Shown piece after piece: positions 25,521 to 37,900 of a stretch of 64,000 bases of DNA (positions are counted from its first letter, which is position 1; every line of letters begins with the position of its first letter). The translations under genes and the position numbers were made by a program. The notes below the pieces were generated by a model. It made no database searches. It was not told the origin of the DNA and saw only the letters and a list, made by a program, of their open reading frames with translations. The stretch is from Temnothorax longispinosus. Its lineage: Eukaryota; Arthropoda; Insecta; Hymenoptera; Formicidae. The stretch spans positions 4,619,019 through 4,683,018 of the forward strand of contig NC_092367.1 of the NCBI RefSeq assembly GCF_030848805.1, read 5' to 3'.

Positions 25521-28500
25521 AGTTTTGCAAATATCGCGGAAAATATGACGTATAAGATAATTTCGGACAAATCGTATACATTTCAAACTCTACAAAAATA
25601 AAATCAGGATATTTCTGTAATTTGCGATTGAGCATAAACGGATTTTAATAATACTTATACTCATAGGGGTAGACGCCCCTTTCCGGATTTGCTTGCTCTC
25701 TCTCTATGGAGAAAATTTTCGAGCGCAGCTCAAAAGGCGCGCATGCTGCAGCAGTTCGCGTATGTAAAGCCAAGAACCTCGTTCAAGGCCAGCGGAATGC
25801 ATCCTTTAGCCCGAAACTTTTCACTCATGGGAATTTTGAACGTTCGACCGTATACGGTGCTAGCCGTTTTGCATGTAATATATGTTAACCTACATGGAGA
25901 AACTCTCCATCATCAAAATATCCATACAGCGCGATAAATACGCGGCGAAGCTCGCAATATCCAGAAATTTATTATAAATAACAAAATAAACTTGCTTCGA
26001 GCGGAGCTTCGGCTTTCGCCACGGCGAATCTTCGATATAATAACTTTCAATATTCTTTCCGGTAATTCTCGACGGGCTTTTATAATATCGGTTTATGCAA
26101 TATCGTCGCGGTGAATTTTCCTCAGCTTCTCCGCATCTGTATATACAACCGCGCTTTCCTCCCATCGTACTATCAACTAGTTCATAATAATAGATTAAAT
26201 TTCTCAGATTGTAATACAACGATCGCCGCGCGTCCTTACTCCTCTCCCTTCCTGCGGAACCTGCGCGATGTCTTCGAAAATAGCGCGAATGTGACACATT
26301 GACAATTTTATTTCCTGGATTTTATTTCCAGGAAGATGATGTATCAGAACTATCGATCGTGGTGAGGCAACTGGCGAAAAACGGTAAACGTCGCTCTCGC
26401 GCGTGCAGCCAAACGGATACGAGGGAAGAGGGGGCCTGATGCTCCCATCCCGGAGAGTCAACGTAGAACGGAGAGACAAGACGGTAAGAGACAGTCTTCG
26501 GGGCTTTCGAGGAAGGAACACACAGAAGAAGGGGAAGCGGAATCGCGCGATGCGTTCGCCGGGTCAAAAGGACTCGACGGGGTAACGAACCGTCGACGAT
26601 GACGACAATAACGATTCGAATACTGGATCCGGGATGTATTTGTGTGTCGCTTGCATTGGCACTCAGGCGAGCGAAGCGCGCGCGCCGCTGTTATCGCTTT
26701 ATCGTCACCGCGCGATGGTGACCTCGAAGAAATAAAGACTCGATTGTGCGACCCTAGGTCTCGACGGATTTCCCCCCCCCCCCACAAATCCCTCCTTTCC
26801 GACGCGGAATCGCGGGTCCGCGAGATATAACGTCCCAAACGGAATCTTTATACAATCGTAAATATTCAGGGGATCATCCAGCGAAGCGCAAAGTTACAAA
26901 CGTACGTATGAAATTCTCTTTAAACCTTTTTACTGCAAATATATTCGCGAGCTCTGCCAAATCTAACAGAATGCGTTCTATCGTAATCATATCTGCCGCA
27001 GCATCTTAAATAACGCTGTGAGATTAATTTTCTAAAAGTGTAAACTATCGTAGTGTGCGTTCTACGTTACAATAATTTCTTTCGTCAATTAATTAATTGC
27101 ATAGATATATTTTTTATTTTTTAACGGACTATTTTATATAGAATTTAAGCCCAATAAGTACACACACGTGTCATAATTCTAAAAGTCGTTACGATAGGTT
27201 GAACGTACAAGCGCTTTAGAGGCAATAACGGAGAACTCTCGGTGTCGACGTATTTCACGCGCGACAACGAAATATACTAATCCCTTGCGGTTGCAAATGG
27301 GCTTAAAACCGCGTCCGGATATTACGCAGCGCGCCTCGCGATGCGCGTCGCGTGCAACCGGTCTCGCGACCGAGCGGTAGAGAACGTGGGGCAGTGTTAG
27401 GCGAATGCGCGAAGGCCGGGGGGTGCTTACACGCGGCCGTGCGTCTGCCGATATTTAATCGCCGACGAAAATCGGCGCGATGGGCTTGAAGCATCGGAAA
27501 GCAAATGACACGTAATGGCGCGGTCGCCACTTTTGACAGGGCTCCAAAAATTGAAGCGCGTCAGCCGCTCCCGAGCGAAAATCAAAATCGTTCATTGGAC
27601 GGGTATTAACGTAACTTCAAGTGGCGATAACGCCGCGTCGCTTCAACTTTTTCCCCGAACATTTTCCAATATATCGCCGATTATTGACCGACGCAACGAT
27701 GGGTCAATGTAGCGCGCGCGTACAGACAGCCGCTCGAATCGGCGTACTCGGCTGGACTCTCGCCAGATTGTAGCTGGCCATTGACATTCGAATCGCGCAT
27801 AACTTACAAACCGCGGGGCAAATTATGCGCATACAATTACCGCAAAATGAAAGTCTTAATAAGGAGCATTTAATCTGCGCGCATATGCGAAACTTTCTTC
27901 AGTCATTTACAATTTCTTTACGATTGTTTCTTTACACGGAACACAGCCGGCCGGTTATCGCGCGTAAGTACCGGCAGAGCTAGACACGCAACTCTTACGT
28001 ATTCCGTCTTATCCCCGTGTATATATGTCGATCGGTCACTGCAAGAGATACGAGAGCGCGTGTTACGCTCGCAAATCTGGCCCCCGTACGAGCGCGAGGG
28101 CGATAACAATGGTGGGAAACTGCGACGGACGCCGCGCCGCGCCGCACCGCATCGCGCGACCGCGGGGGGAGACCGTTCTTTCCTTTCCTCTTTGCTCGTT
28201 CTTTCGCCGCTCCCGACCCGCTTTAGCATGACAATCCGAACAAATTGGACGGCTCAATTTGAGCGAATTGCAACAGCGAGTTTCGGCCGAGCTTCGGCTA
28301 TACCGGCGCGGCGCGCGATCCTCTCCTCCACCGCGCTACCATCAACCCTCGGGATTCGATCTCGCTTCACTACCTCGAATCAGACCGAACTCACTCGTGT
28401 CGTTCGGAAGATCGAAAATCGGCGTGGGGCTGCATCGTTCGTACCGAACAAACGAACGAATAAACGCACGCTTGTCCCGCACGCACTCCGTCACGCGTCG

Positions 28501-28560
28501 ATGCGCGCATAATCGGCCGCGATTGACTTTCTATGTACATAGCTAATTACCGGGCGTTGA

Positions 28561-31500
28561 TCGCGAGGATTTGGAATGATACGCGCTCAGTTAAGCCCGC
28601 TTCAGATTCAGATCACTACGGACAATACATTTTCCATTTGGGGCATTAGAATCGGGCGACTAGGTACAAAATGTAAATTAACATTTGAATATTATGGTCA
28701 GATATTATATTATATTATAAATTCATATAAATACCTTTACCTTAAAAATTACTATTGATGTCTTAATGACATAATATTTTAGATATCTTATTTGTTGCGC
28801 AGGCCGAATCGTTTCTTGTCAATTAATAACATGATCACGTCCAAGATATTGTTTAATTATTGATAATTAGAAACTATTTGTTAGTATAATGAAGCACATT
28901 ACTTTTAATTATACGAGATAGTAAATAATTAAAAAATTTAATTATTGGATTTTTATAATGAATGTGCTAGAGCATGTTATACGGAAATCCGCTAATGGAC
29001 GCCGGATTGAGGACTTACACATTATGAAAATCCACTTCGTCAACCTGATTCTAAAAAAAATCCGCTCGGCGATATCGAATTCGAATATCGAGTGATGACG
29101 GTATCGAATTCGATTTGTTAGTTAATTAATGGAATATACAATACACATCCCATGAATGACTAGGATGCATATTTTATCATTACTAATCGAATTCGTTATT
29201 TGCCGAATTTGTCGACCAGTTAATTATCTATCTACCCAGGATTGATTGATTACCGTTCCCCAACCTGTGCGCACTCGCCACGCATTCGCGGGTCGCGCTA
29301 CTGTTCTATTTCATAAAGCTTTTGTTAAAAATGACGCTTTCTCTCGGAGCACGACTGTCGAGAGCATAAACGAAGCTGTAAATAAAAATACGAAAGTCTC
29401 TCAAGCGGCATCCGCGGTACCGCAACGTAGTTGACATAATTGCTGGCAACGTTTCGGAGATAAATTTCGTTGCCAAGAATATCCCACGTTGTCATACTGA
29501 ATTTACTCCATTAATAAACGAGACGTCAAGTTTCTCGACGCCCCGCCACCAGTTTTGGAAAAATCCAATATTATATATATGTTTGTATTAAGAGCGAGAC
29601 GGACGAAATTAAAAGAATTGTAACGCGATTTGCGGCGCGGAACTCGCCGGAGTATAACGGAAGGCGAAAATAAAGTTGCGCAAGTATACCAGCTTTGACA
29701 CTGTTTTCAGTTCGAGTCATAACGTGCTTCGATACAATCTTTTAAAGTAAAGGAAGAAGTGACAGTAAGAATACAAAAGTTCCTCTCGCATTGTACGCAA
29801 ACTGAGTTTCCAATTTTTCGGCAACTTTTCTTTGATGTTTATCGACCCCGCGACAGGGAGCAAATATTTGTTGGCGATAATGTTACCAGCGCGCATACAC
29901 ACTCACGCACACATACATACACGTTCGCCAGCGTCAGGTGGTACTTTGCACATATTTGTGGACAGCGCATGCCAATGCATGTCGGTGTGAACATGATTGC
30001 GATGCTTTGCGCGACGTACCCTCATGATGGAAACCTGCGCGCTGGCTCTCCAAACCCTTTCCCCATCATTTTCGATCCAACAATGTTTCACGAAACAAAG
30101 AGAAAGCTGGCCGCGCGCGCGAGGCGATGTCTGAGGATTCGGGCAGGCCGGTCAGGTAGGCGAAGGGCAGGTGAGCATCTCCCGGAGGTTGCACGGGGGC
30201 GTTAACGCGCGTGTTTTCAACGAAATACCAATTTCTGCGGCGTGGAGAATAGCGTCTCTCAGCCGCTATCTTGGCCCCTCTCGCCTAGAGGAGACCAAAT
30301 TACACGTCCTTTGTTCGCCGAAGATAAATAACAACTCGTTTGTAAGAGGCCGAAAGATTAAAGTTTGCCACAGACTGGCGGTGATCAACTGAGGGAAGTG
30401 ACGACGACGACACGCGGGCGCTCTCGAACTACGACCCTAATAAACGCGGCGTTACGTAATAAACGCGTCCTCCGCATTCCACGGGTGGATTCCTCGAGGA
30501 CGTGGCGCAACGTAAAATGGGATTGTCGTGTCAGTGGCTGCGCGAGGTAGTGCGGGCCGGGATGTTTTGAACGTTTTCGACAGCACATCGCGCGCGAAAG
30601 CGTATCGTTTTAAAATAACGTTGTTTTCTGCGGCGCGATGAAGCGGCGATTTTTATCGCCGCCATCCCCCCGCCATTATTCGGCCATTAAGATTGTTTCG
30701 ACACGTTCCGAAATTTATCGAAGTTCAATTTACATGATCGCGACTACTGGCAACTGGGCCAGCGTGATCGACATTCTATGATGAGCCGCGCAGCCAATGC
30801 AAAATACAGTTTTAATCTCCGCAACGGTTTATCATTTACCAACGGCGAGACCCCAGTGCATCAAACGCTAATTTATGCTATCGTGCACGTCCGAATTCCG
30901 CGGCTACAATCGACAACGAAATAAGCTGCAATACAAACATAACACACATACACGCGTTGCGCGTACGTGTGCGCATTGGTGTGTGTGTACGAAGAACCCA
31001 TTTGGTTGGACCCCAAACCCCACGTCGGTGTTGGCGCTATCTTTCCTCCGAATTGCGAATCTATGCAAATCATACCAGTGGAGTCTTCCATAAAGAGACG
31101 CTTTTATTTAAAAGGGGGAGGGAAAAAAGCGGGAGATTAATGCATAGAATCGGCAAACGAGCCGGCTATATATTTATAAAACTCTTTCGGTGCTTCGCGA
31201 TACACCTATCGCGCCGGAATTGCAATAGGACACGCAAAAATGCTAACAATGCTGGCGGTTATATCGAAATATCCTCGTTTCACCGCATTTTTGATACGTA
31301 TACATATTTTTAAGTCGACGCTTGGTATTTTGGGTGAATATCAAAATAAGCTGCGCATATGAAAAAGAAAGACTCTTTTCTCTTTTTCCGGAAGCGAGAA
31401 AGAAAATGGCCCGGATGACATGGCGGATTGAGCGACGTGGAAGGATTGGCACGAGGTAATGTTTCTTTATTAAGAATCGTGTTGCAATCTCTCCTCGCAT

Positions 31501-32236
31501 CGATCGGACAAGCGGATTTCTGAAAGCCGCGAATTTGCAAACGACAGAACGAGCTTATCGGAACGTCGGGCTGTGTTATTACGGACGCGATCCATTAAAA
31601 ACCCCGTCGCGCCCTCCAATCCGGGGTGCGGGCCGCTGCCGTATGCGCTCGCAGCAGGTTCGCGCCACTTCTCCGCGATGGCACAGACGGCCGGCCGAAA
31701 ATGCTTGGTGGTCCCTCGAGTGGAGCCCGCGGGAGAAAGAACCACCTGCCGTAGGGATCGGTGGGGGCAAACTGCCGTCGTGCACCTCTACCCGCCGTTC
31801 CCGCCGCCCCCTACCCCCCTTTTCGCTCCTGCGCCCTCGACCTCGCACGAGATGGGGGCCCAACGTTCACCGACACCCTTCTGTCCCTTTCGCCCCTCCG
31901 CATGGATCTCCCCACCATTTAACCGCCGCCGCCGTCGGCAGGGTTGGCTCGTGCTACGTTCATGCCCAGGGCACGAAACGGATCTTGCTCCGAATGGGTT
32001 TTGCGTGTAAGAGAAGAGTTTACTTAAGATTTGTATCAAGTTCTGTGAGATTACAAGTTGAATATTTACACGAATTGTAAAATTGTATAACTGTGTACTA
32101 GAAAAATGGAAAAACATATGCTTATGATCGGATAAAGTAAAACAAAATTATTTTAATTACGTATTTCTGGATTTTAACAATTTTTTCTCAGAGAGGATAT
32201 TTCATGCGTAATATTGAATTGTAACACACCGATCAG
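28561..32236. other. Gene-less region
   Basis: 28660-29230 is AT-rich and palindrome-rich, with repeats of ATCGAATTCGA around 29082 and 29100. 29880-29930 and 30930-31010 contain CA/GT-rich sequence. 31580-32010 is GC-rich with overlapping ORFs up to 181 codons that show no domains. No gene is supported. Confidence 0.5.
28947..29033. repeat. Small foldback
   Basis: The arm GGATTTTTATAATGAATGTG (28947-28966) is inverted as CACATTATGAAAATCC (29018-29033), with one mismatch and a 2-nt bulge. An inner AATCCG/CGGATT pair lies at 28986-28991 and 29003-29008. It is probably a decayed miniature element or a chance foldback. Confidence 0.4.
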
Positions 32237-32870
32237 TAGGAACGTTAATGCTATTACAATCTAATTATAATAGCATTAATGGATATAATTGGATATAATA
32301 ATATTGATTACAAGGATACAAAAGGATAATAGAAAATGAGGAAGACAAAGGGAGATATCAGTAAATAACGACAAAGCGGAGAAGAAATTTCTGAAAAGCT
32401 CATAAGTATAGACAGAACATAAGTCTATTATACCCTTATGTCGCTCAACTCTATACACGCATTAAGCAAAATTGGTCAGAGCGTCTATTACGTAATTAAA
32501 ATAATTAAACTCATTCAGTCCCAACGCAACCATATGGGTGCCGATTAGCAGACTTAAATTAGAGAATTATGTAAATTTCAACAAAATTGCCTTCTGCCCA
32601 AAATTAGCATGTCCAAATGTAGACGTCGTTATTGCTAGTGTGCTACGTATTTCATTCATCGTGGCAATTTTGCGCGGTGCTTATACCAAACGATACTTTT
32701 AATTGACAGCGTCTTTATTAAAATTTACCGTATTAAACATTACCTCGGACGAAGCAGTTCGGTCTTTTTTTTTTCTATTTAATAAAGATTCATTCGGATT
32801 GTTTGCATATTGATGCATGCATTCATTGTGGATTGCGCAGAATTAAATTATAATAGCATTAACGTTCCTA
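32237..32870. mobile_element. Terminal-inverted-repeat element, about 634 bp, TA-flanked
   Basis: The ends are a perfect 20-bp inverted repeat at 32237-32256 and 32851-32870. If the outer TA on each side is the target duplication, the element begins GGAACGTTAATGCTATTA and ends with its reverse complement. TA duplication is the signature of Tc1/mariner-type transposition (established knowledge). The left end holds another inverted copy (TAATGCTATTA at 32246, TAATAGCATTA at 32269), so a short hairpin forms within it. The interior is AT-rich and has no transposase ORF, so it is non-autonomous. The family name is unknown to me. Confidence 0.65.
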
Positions 32871-33600
32871 TCGAGGTAGGATAAATTTATATTGCATAAA
32901 GTGCGCAGCGTTTTATAAAAGGAAATTATTAAATTCAATCAATTAATTGTTACACTTTGATGTTCGGTCGTAAGCACAGCCTTTTCCCATTTCTGTAATA
33001 TGCAGGACTGTGTAATTTTACAATCCCTCGGTACCATTGGACCTCTTGAGAAACATGTTTCGTCTCGTGAAACGTAACCAGTCGTAGGAAACTTACAAAA
33101 ATTTACCGCCTTCATTAAATTTCAGCGTCGTTTCAAGAGGGCAAAACGTAACGCGGCTTCTCTCTCCCTCCCTTTCTTTCTCTTTCTCTTTCTCTCTCTC
33201 TCTAGATAGCCAGAATGCACTATTACCAGCGAGTTGAAGTAGTTCCTAGTGTCATCCAAGTACTTCACTCGCCGGTGCATATCTCAAGAGGGACCAATAT
33301 ATGCGCGGCAGAGACCGCATTTCCCCGAGACCCTTATTTAAAGCCACTTTATGTCATAACGAGATTAAAACGCTACGGAATACTAAATAACAATGGGGCC
33401 TTAGAAATAAGTCACGATAGAAACGTCGCTCTTGCTCGTCCGCTTCTAATTTCCGCTTTCATCGCCGCACGTCGGAACGCCACCGGAGGGAGAGAATCAC
33501 GATTTCGTCGAAATTCCCCCGTCAAATTGAGGGGGCCGCGCGGCAAGCGAGAGGCTCTCTCTCGAGCTGGACGAGCCTCGAGTTAGCGCCTCTTGCACCT
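32871..33600. other. Intergenic sequence with CT tract
   Basis: AT-rich sequence up to about 33120, then a C/T-rich tract at about 33157-33203, then mixed sequence with a 123-codon ORF (33215-33586) of no recognised content. No gene is supported. Confidence 0.5.
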
Positions 33601-33965
33601 GCAGGTGTGCATCCGGCTCTGGCCGGTTACCACCACCGCCTTCGCCGACGCCGTTGCACTCCGGCCGCCACGGACGGTTGTAGCACGACGCGGCACACTA
33701 TGCGTGGCGGCACGAGTGTTCTGTGGAGAGGGGGCGAAGATGCCGAGGTGGGGGTAGCAAAAGGCGCGATGAGATCACAGGCTCAGTTGCCGTGCGACTG
33801 TCGAGAAACGCACTGGCGGTGTCGACGGACGCGCGACAGTTTCCCAGTTTCAGCCTCGCGCCAAGCTGATTTTACTTACGGGGTTTTCCCCCCTCGTTTC
33901 CCATCCGAAGGGGGCTCGCGAAAGGAAACTCGGTCGGTTCGCCTCGTCGCCGGACGGTTTTCCGT

Positions 33966-34095
33966 AGTGGAACGAGAGGAAAAAAAAACAGAGGGAAAAA
34001 TAATTTCGCTCGACGGAGAACCATCTTCGGTTAAGGAACGAAGAGGAGGAAGAGGAGCAGAAGGAGGAGGAGGCGTGGAGAGGAGGAGGGGGTTC
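33966..34095. repeat. Homopurine-biased tract upstream of ed
   Basis: Sequence dominated by GAGGA, GGAGGA and GAAAAA motifs on the plus strand, with few pyrimidine interruptions especially from 34033 to 34090. It is seen directly. Such tracts can form triplex DNA or bind GAGA-type factors; a role in the ed promoter is inference. Confidence 0.65.
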
Positions 34096-34570
34096 CGGAG
34101 AATCCCGATTTAAATCTCCGACCGCAGAAAGCCATTAATACCGTCAGGTGCACGCGGGTCCACGTATATACGTACGGCGCGGCGTATCGCATAACACACA
34201 CACACACCATTCACATCGCCCCCCGCGTGCGGGAATGGAGTTTCACCCCCGTGCGCGCAGTTGAGCGATGATCGCGCGCGAATCGGCCGCGAGGAGCGCG
34301 TCGCCGTGTCTTCTTTCGCCTGATGCATCGTCGGGCCGCGTCTGCAGCGTCAACGCTCGCGTAAGGCTGCCGCCGGTCGTGTCACCGGCGTGTACCCGCT
34401 CGCGAACGACGGACAACAGTCGCGGACGGTAGCGACCGACGAGGGAAAAGAAAAAGAGCGGGTGAACTCGACGTGAGTGAGAGAAATGATGCGGCGTGCG
34501 CGCCCGTGCCCGCCCCCGCCGTCACCGTCGCCGTCGCCGTCGCGACATTTTCGCGGTGAACGTCATTCGG

Positions 34571-34633
34571 ATGTGCGCGCGTGTGGTGTCGCGGGCCTGT
34601 GAGGAGGAAATGAAGGTGGAGGAGGCTGCGTGA
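34571..34633 (+). promoter_or_regulatory. Upstream ORF in the presumed ed leader
   Basis: ATG at 34571 opens 20 codons ending at TGA 34631-34633, with a second in-frame ATG at 34610. It lies 225 nt upstream of the ed start and is in a different frame. If the leader is unspliced here, ribosomes would meet it first. Its existence as translated sequence is unproven. Confidence 0.35.
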
Positions 34634-34857
34634 TAAAAAAAAAAAGAGAGAAAATACGTGATCAATTATTGACAGGTGCGTTTGTTGCTCCGATTTTGAT
34701 CAACGTGTGGTTCTTTTCCGGAGTACAGGCGTTTCTCGTGCGAACGAACGGTCAAGAGTGCCGGCGAGAAGAAAAACACAAGGTGAAAATTATTATCTCC
34801 GCGCGCGCGTGTGAAGTTACTCCGTGAACTCCGCCTCTCTCTCTCCGGGGTATAGCC

Positions 34858-34930
34858 ATGGATAGAAAGCCGAGGATCATCAGCCGCCGCACGCGGATCG
34901 CGATAATGAACCTATTGCTGCTCTGCACCG
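34858..34930 (+). CDS. ed: ed exon 1: start codon and signal peptide
   Basis: ATG at 34858 sits in a strong context (AGCCATGG). It is the first ATG in this frame after an in-frame TGA at 34825-34827. The exon encodes MDRKPRIISRRTRIAIMN followed by a Leu-rich core (LLLLCTG), giving a basic n-region and hydrophobic h-region typical of a signal peptide. It ends after the first base of codon 25 at the donor GTGAGT (34931), and joining to 54009 gives Asp25. A second in-frame ATG (codon 17) could also start a shorter signal peptide. Confidence 0.88.
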
Positions 34931-37900
34931 GTGAGTATATCCGCCGCGAAAACGAGGCTCTCCTAACGAACGCGCGCGGACGGCTATGATTAAAAACTAA
35001 TTCCGTCGAAACGTGCCCACGGGGGAGGGGGGGAAGTTAATTAATGAACGATTCAGGCGTTCGCGGGTTCGGCCGAGTCGGTCGGTCGGTCGGTCGGTCG
35101 GCGCCGCGCCGCTTCCCATATAAATATCGGATAAATTGATGATTCTGCGGCGCGCGGCGCAACACGTTTTGCGGGAGGACGACGAGAGGTGGTTGTCGAG
35201 GAATGAAATCGGATTCGTATGGATTGCGTGGGCTTGCGGATTGTACAACATGCACGCCGCATGTGCATCGAGACAACGTCGCGTCGTCGGGGCCCGGGGG
35301 CCACCCGATGCTTTGTTGCATCGAGATGCGCTGCACCTTCGACATTTCCTCTCGGGTTGCTTAAAGCGAAACGCTATCATTCTTAGACAGATCGCATGAC
35401 TCTTCAGCTTTGTCCGATATGTAGACGGTAACGTACCCGAGGACCGCGTTAAAGTGCTCGAGAACATATCGATAGGGTGAAGAAGGGGCGATTAGGGCGC
35501 AAACTTATAAGCTATGCCGACGACATCAGTCTTTCTAACGGAAATTACGGAAGATATCGGGAATTCCCTTGTCGCTATTGAAAGCTATGCACCAACGAAA
35601 CTAGCACCAACTTCGGTCTCGCAATCGATGGAGACAAGAGCGAAGTGGTGTAGAACCGCGCGAAAGGGAATAGGCTAGATATATAAAAATCATGAGCGAA
35701 GGGTTGTAGCCGAAGTAGCACGGAGTATATCTTCAAATCGTTAACCGAGGGGGGAGAGGACTGCGTGAAAGAAATCTGACGATGCGCTATAACCACGGTC
35801 GTGAAATCGATTAGGAAACGTATACGGCGCGACAGAAATGTCGTCGAGAACAAAAGGACGCTTTTTACAAAGTTTTCACTACTTCTTGCCTTTCTACGCG
35901 CGGCTGGGATATAGACATTTAGATTGTAAGATCGACGTAAAATCAACGTAAAATCGACGTTCTGGAAACACGGAGTGCCGCAGGCGACTCTCGGAGATAA
36001 TCTAGATCGCCCGCCGCACGAGCACAGCCTCATTCCAGCCGAATTGACGATCAAAGAAAGATTCCCGTCGACCGCTCGACGAATTCTCAAATATCTCGGC
36101 CGTGTTATAAAAGTGGATGGAAAAATTTGTAATCCAAGGACGAGTCGCGGGTATGCGGTCACGCTGCCGATCTCCAACAGCAAGTAGTTTCATGGAAGAC
36201 TGCTTCGGAAACGCGCTACCAAGCAGCATCAGCAATGGCCGCGGCGAGTCTTTATCAGGAATGACGCGACTTGAGAATAATAATAATTTGTCTTCAACAA
36301 CGTAAAGATTTAGTCGAAGATTTTATCGACGTAGTACACCTAACACAGTAAAAAATAAAACGCAATTTTAACATTTTTTACATGTCCTATCAGAAAGTCC
36401 ACTTAAAATTTTAAGTTAAAATGACTCATTCATGTGTTACTTGTTGACAAATTAGAAATGTTAATTAATTGACACTATACTTTACATTTATATTTGTTCT
36501 TTTGACTTTATTTTTCAAGTTATATTAACACATGATATTAATTATTTTACAGATTTTACTTAAATTATGTGTAATAGAAACATTTAATTTTAGTAAATTT
36601 AATTATTTTGTATGTCAAAGTTTACGATTATTTGAAAATTTACGTTTAACTTTTGTTTATGTGTTAAAATCACTTTAAGACGTGTTGATTTTTTAAAGTA
36701 ATTGTGTTTAAAAAATTCAAAATAATATTTAATTTCTAAATGACATATGTAAAGTGTCAAGTTATCACGTTGACATAAATGTAACACATGAAAATATTAA
36801 GAAAAAAATAACATAGCTGTTGTATGTTACTTTACATTATTAATTTTACATTGAAATAATAATCAAATCTTGGTGACACAAGAAAATTTTAACATATGGA
36901 CCGCCATGTACACACGATTTTTTACTGTGTATTGTTATTAAAGTGACAAGCAGAAAATTGTATGATGTCAATTTATCTACTTTCGCTATTTTTATTTCCT
37001 TTCGAGCTCATCTTACTTTCGTAAATGTGAAGTTGCACACTTTTGACAGGATTAAATGTCCTCGCTGATAAATCTTTGAAACGTTACCTTTAACCTGTGT
37101 CTTCATCGATATTATGTAGCGGTGCAAAATCGCATGTTAATATTGCATCAATGTTCTTAAACTCTCGGACATGTATTTTCCCTCCTTTGGGACCTAGCTA
37201 AGCTGCTTTCTCAGCCAGTTTCACTTTATTCAGACTCAAGTATATATGAAAGCCGCATGTAGGCCACTTCGCGAGATTAAATCTAGATGCCAATTAATTG
37301 TTTCCGCAATGATCGAAAAATGTAAAAAAAAAACTCGAAAGAAACGTTAAGTACAGAGAATCCTGCTTAAGGTTTAATCCTACGGATAATTAAACGTCAC
37401 GAGCGGGGCGGAGAACGGAAAGTTTATACTCGCGAATACAACGCTCGTGGGTGCCAGAAATGCAGATGCACCTTTGCCGTGCACCGATGTAAGATGATGT
37501 TACACAGATCGGCCCTTTGTGGCATGTCAAACGCGGCAAACCTAAACAGCCGCCGGTTTCCGCTTTAATCGCTCTCGCCACTCGGCTCTCGCCTCCTCTC
37601 GCCTCTCGGCGTTTCGGTTCTCTCGCCACTCGGCTCATGGTGCGCGCGGTGAGAGAACTCGCAACGTTGTAAACGTGAAAAAGAGAGGGAAGAGAAAGAA
37701 AGAGGGGGAGGGAAAGAGATGATTTGCATACGCCCAAGGTTACGCGTCGTGCCCCACTCGCGGATAAACTTTTTCTCGGGTCAAATCACAACGTAACAGA
37801 GCCGCGGGCTAGGACTCCGATTTGCGTTCGCCTCAAAGTGTTTGGTCGGATATGCAAACAATCGAACTACAGTATCCCTTTTGCCACGACCGGGGATACA

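Larger units (their letters stand above)
22751..28560. other. Gene-less mosaic region
   Basis: No supported gene. 22870-22950 is purine-rich. 23620-24420 is AT-rich. 25140-25200 is C/T-rich and 25465-25520 is GA-rich. A run of 12 C lies at 26772-26783. 27300-28560 is CpG-rich with overlapping composition-driven ORFs. Confidence 0.5.
33601..34857 (+). promoter_or_regulatory. ed: Likely ed promoter and 5' UTR region
   Basis: This CpG-rich region lies directly upstream of the signal-peptide exon, so transcription of ed should start here or in an undetected upstream exon. It contains a long purine-rich tract at about 33966-34095, a TATATA near 34163 and a GC-rich 5' UTR-like stretch with CCGTCG repeats at about 34518-34545. 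I cannot place the transcription start. A 168-codon ORF at 33607-34113 is Arg/Gly/Glu-rich, follows base composition and is not claimed as a gene. A consensus splice donor GTGAGT at 34473-34478 leaves open a 5' UTR intron with acceptors near 34674 or 34729. Confidence 0.5.

Noticed and set aside
33607..34113. 168-codon ORF upstream of ed
   Set aside because: Composition follows the GC-rich and purine-rich DNA; no ATG-linked or splice-linked evidence joins it to ed.
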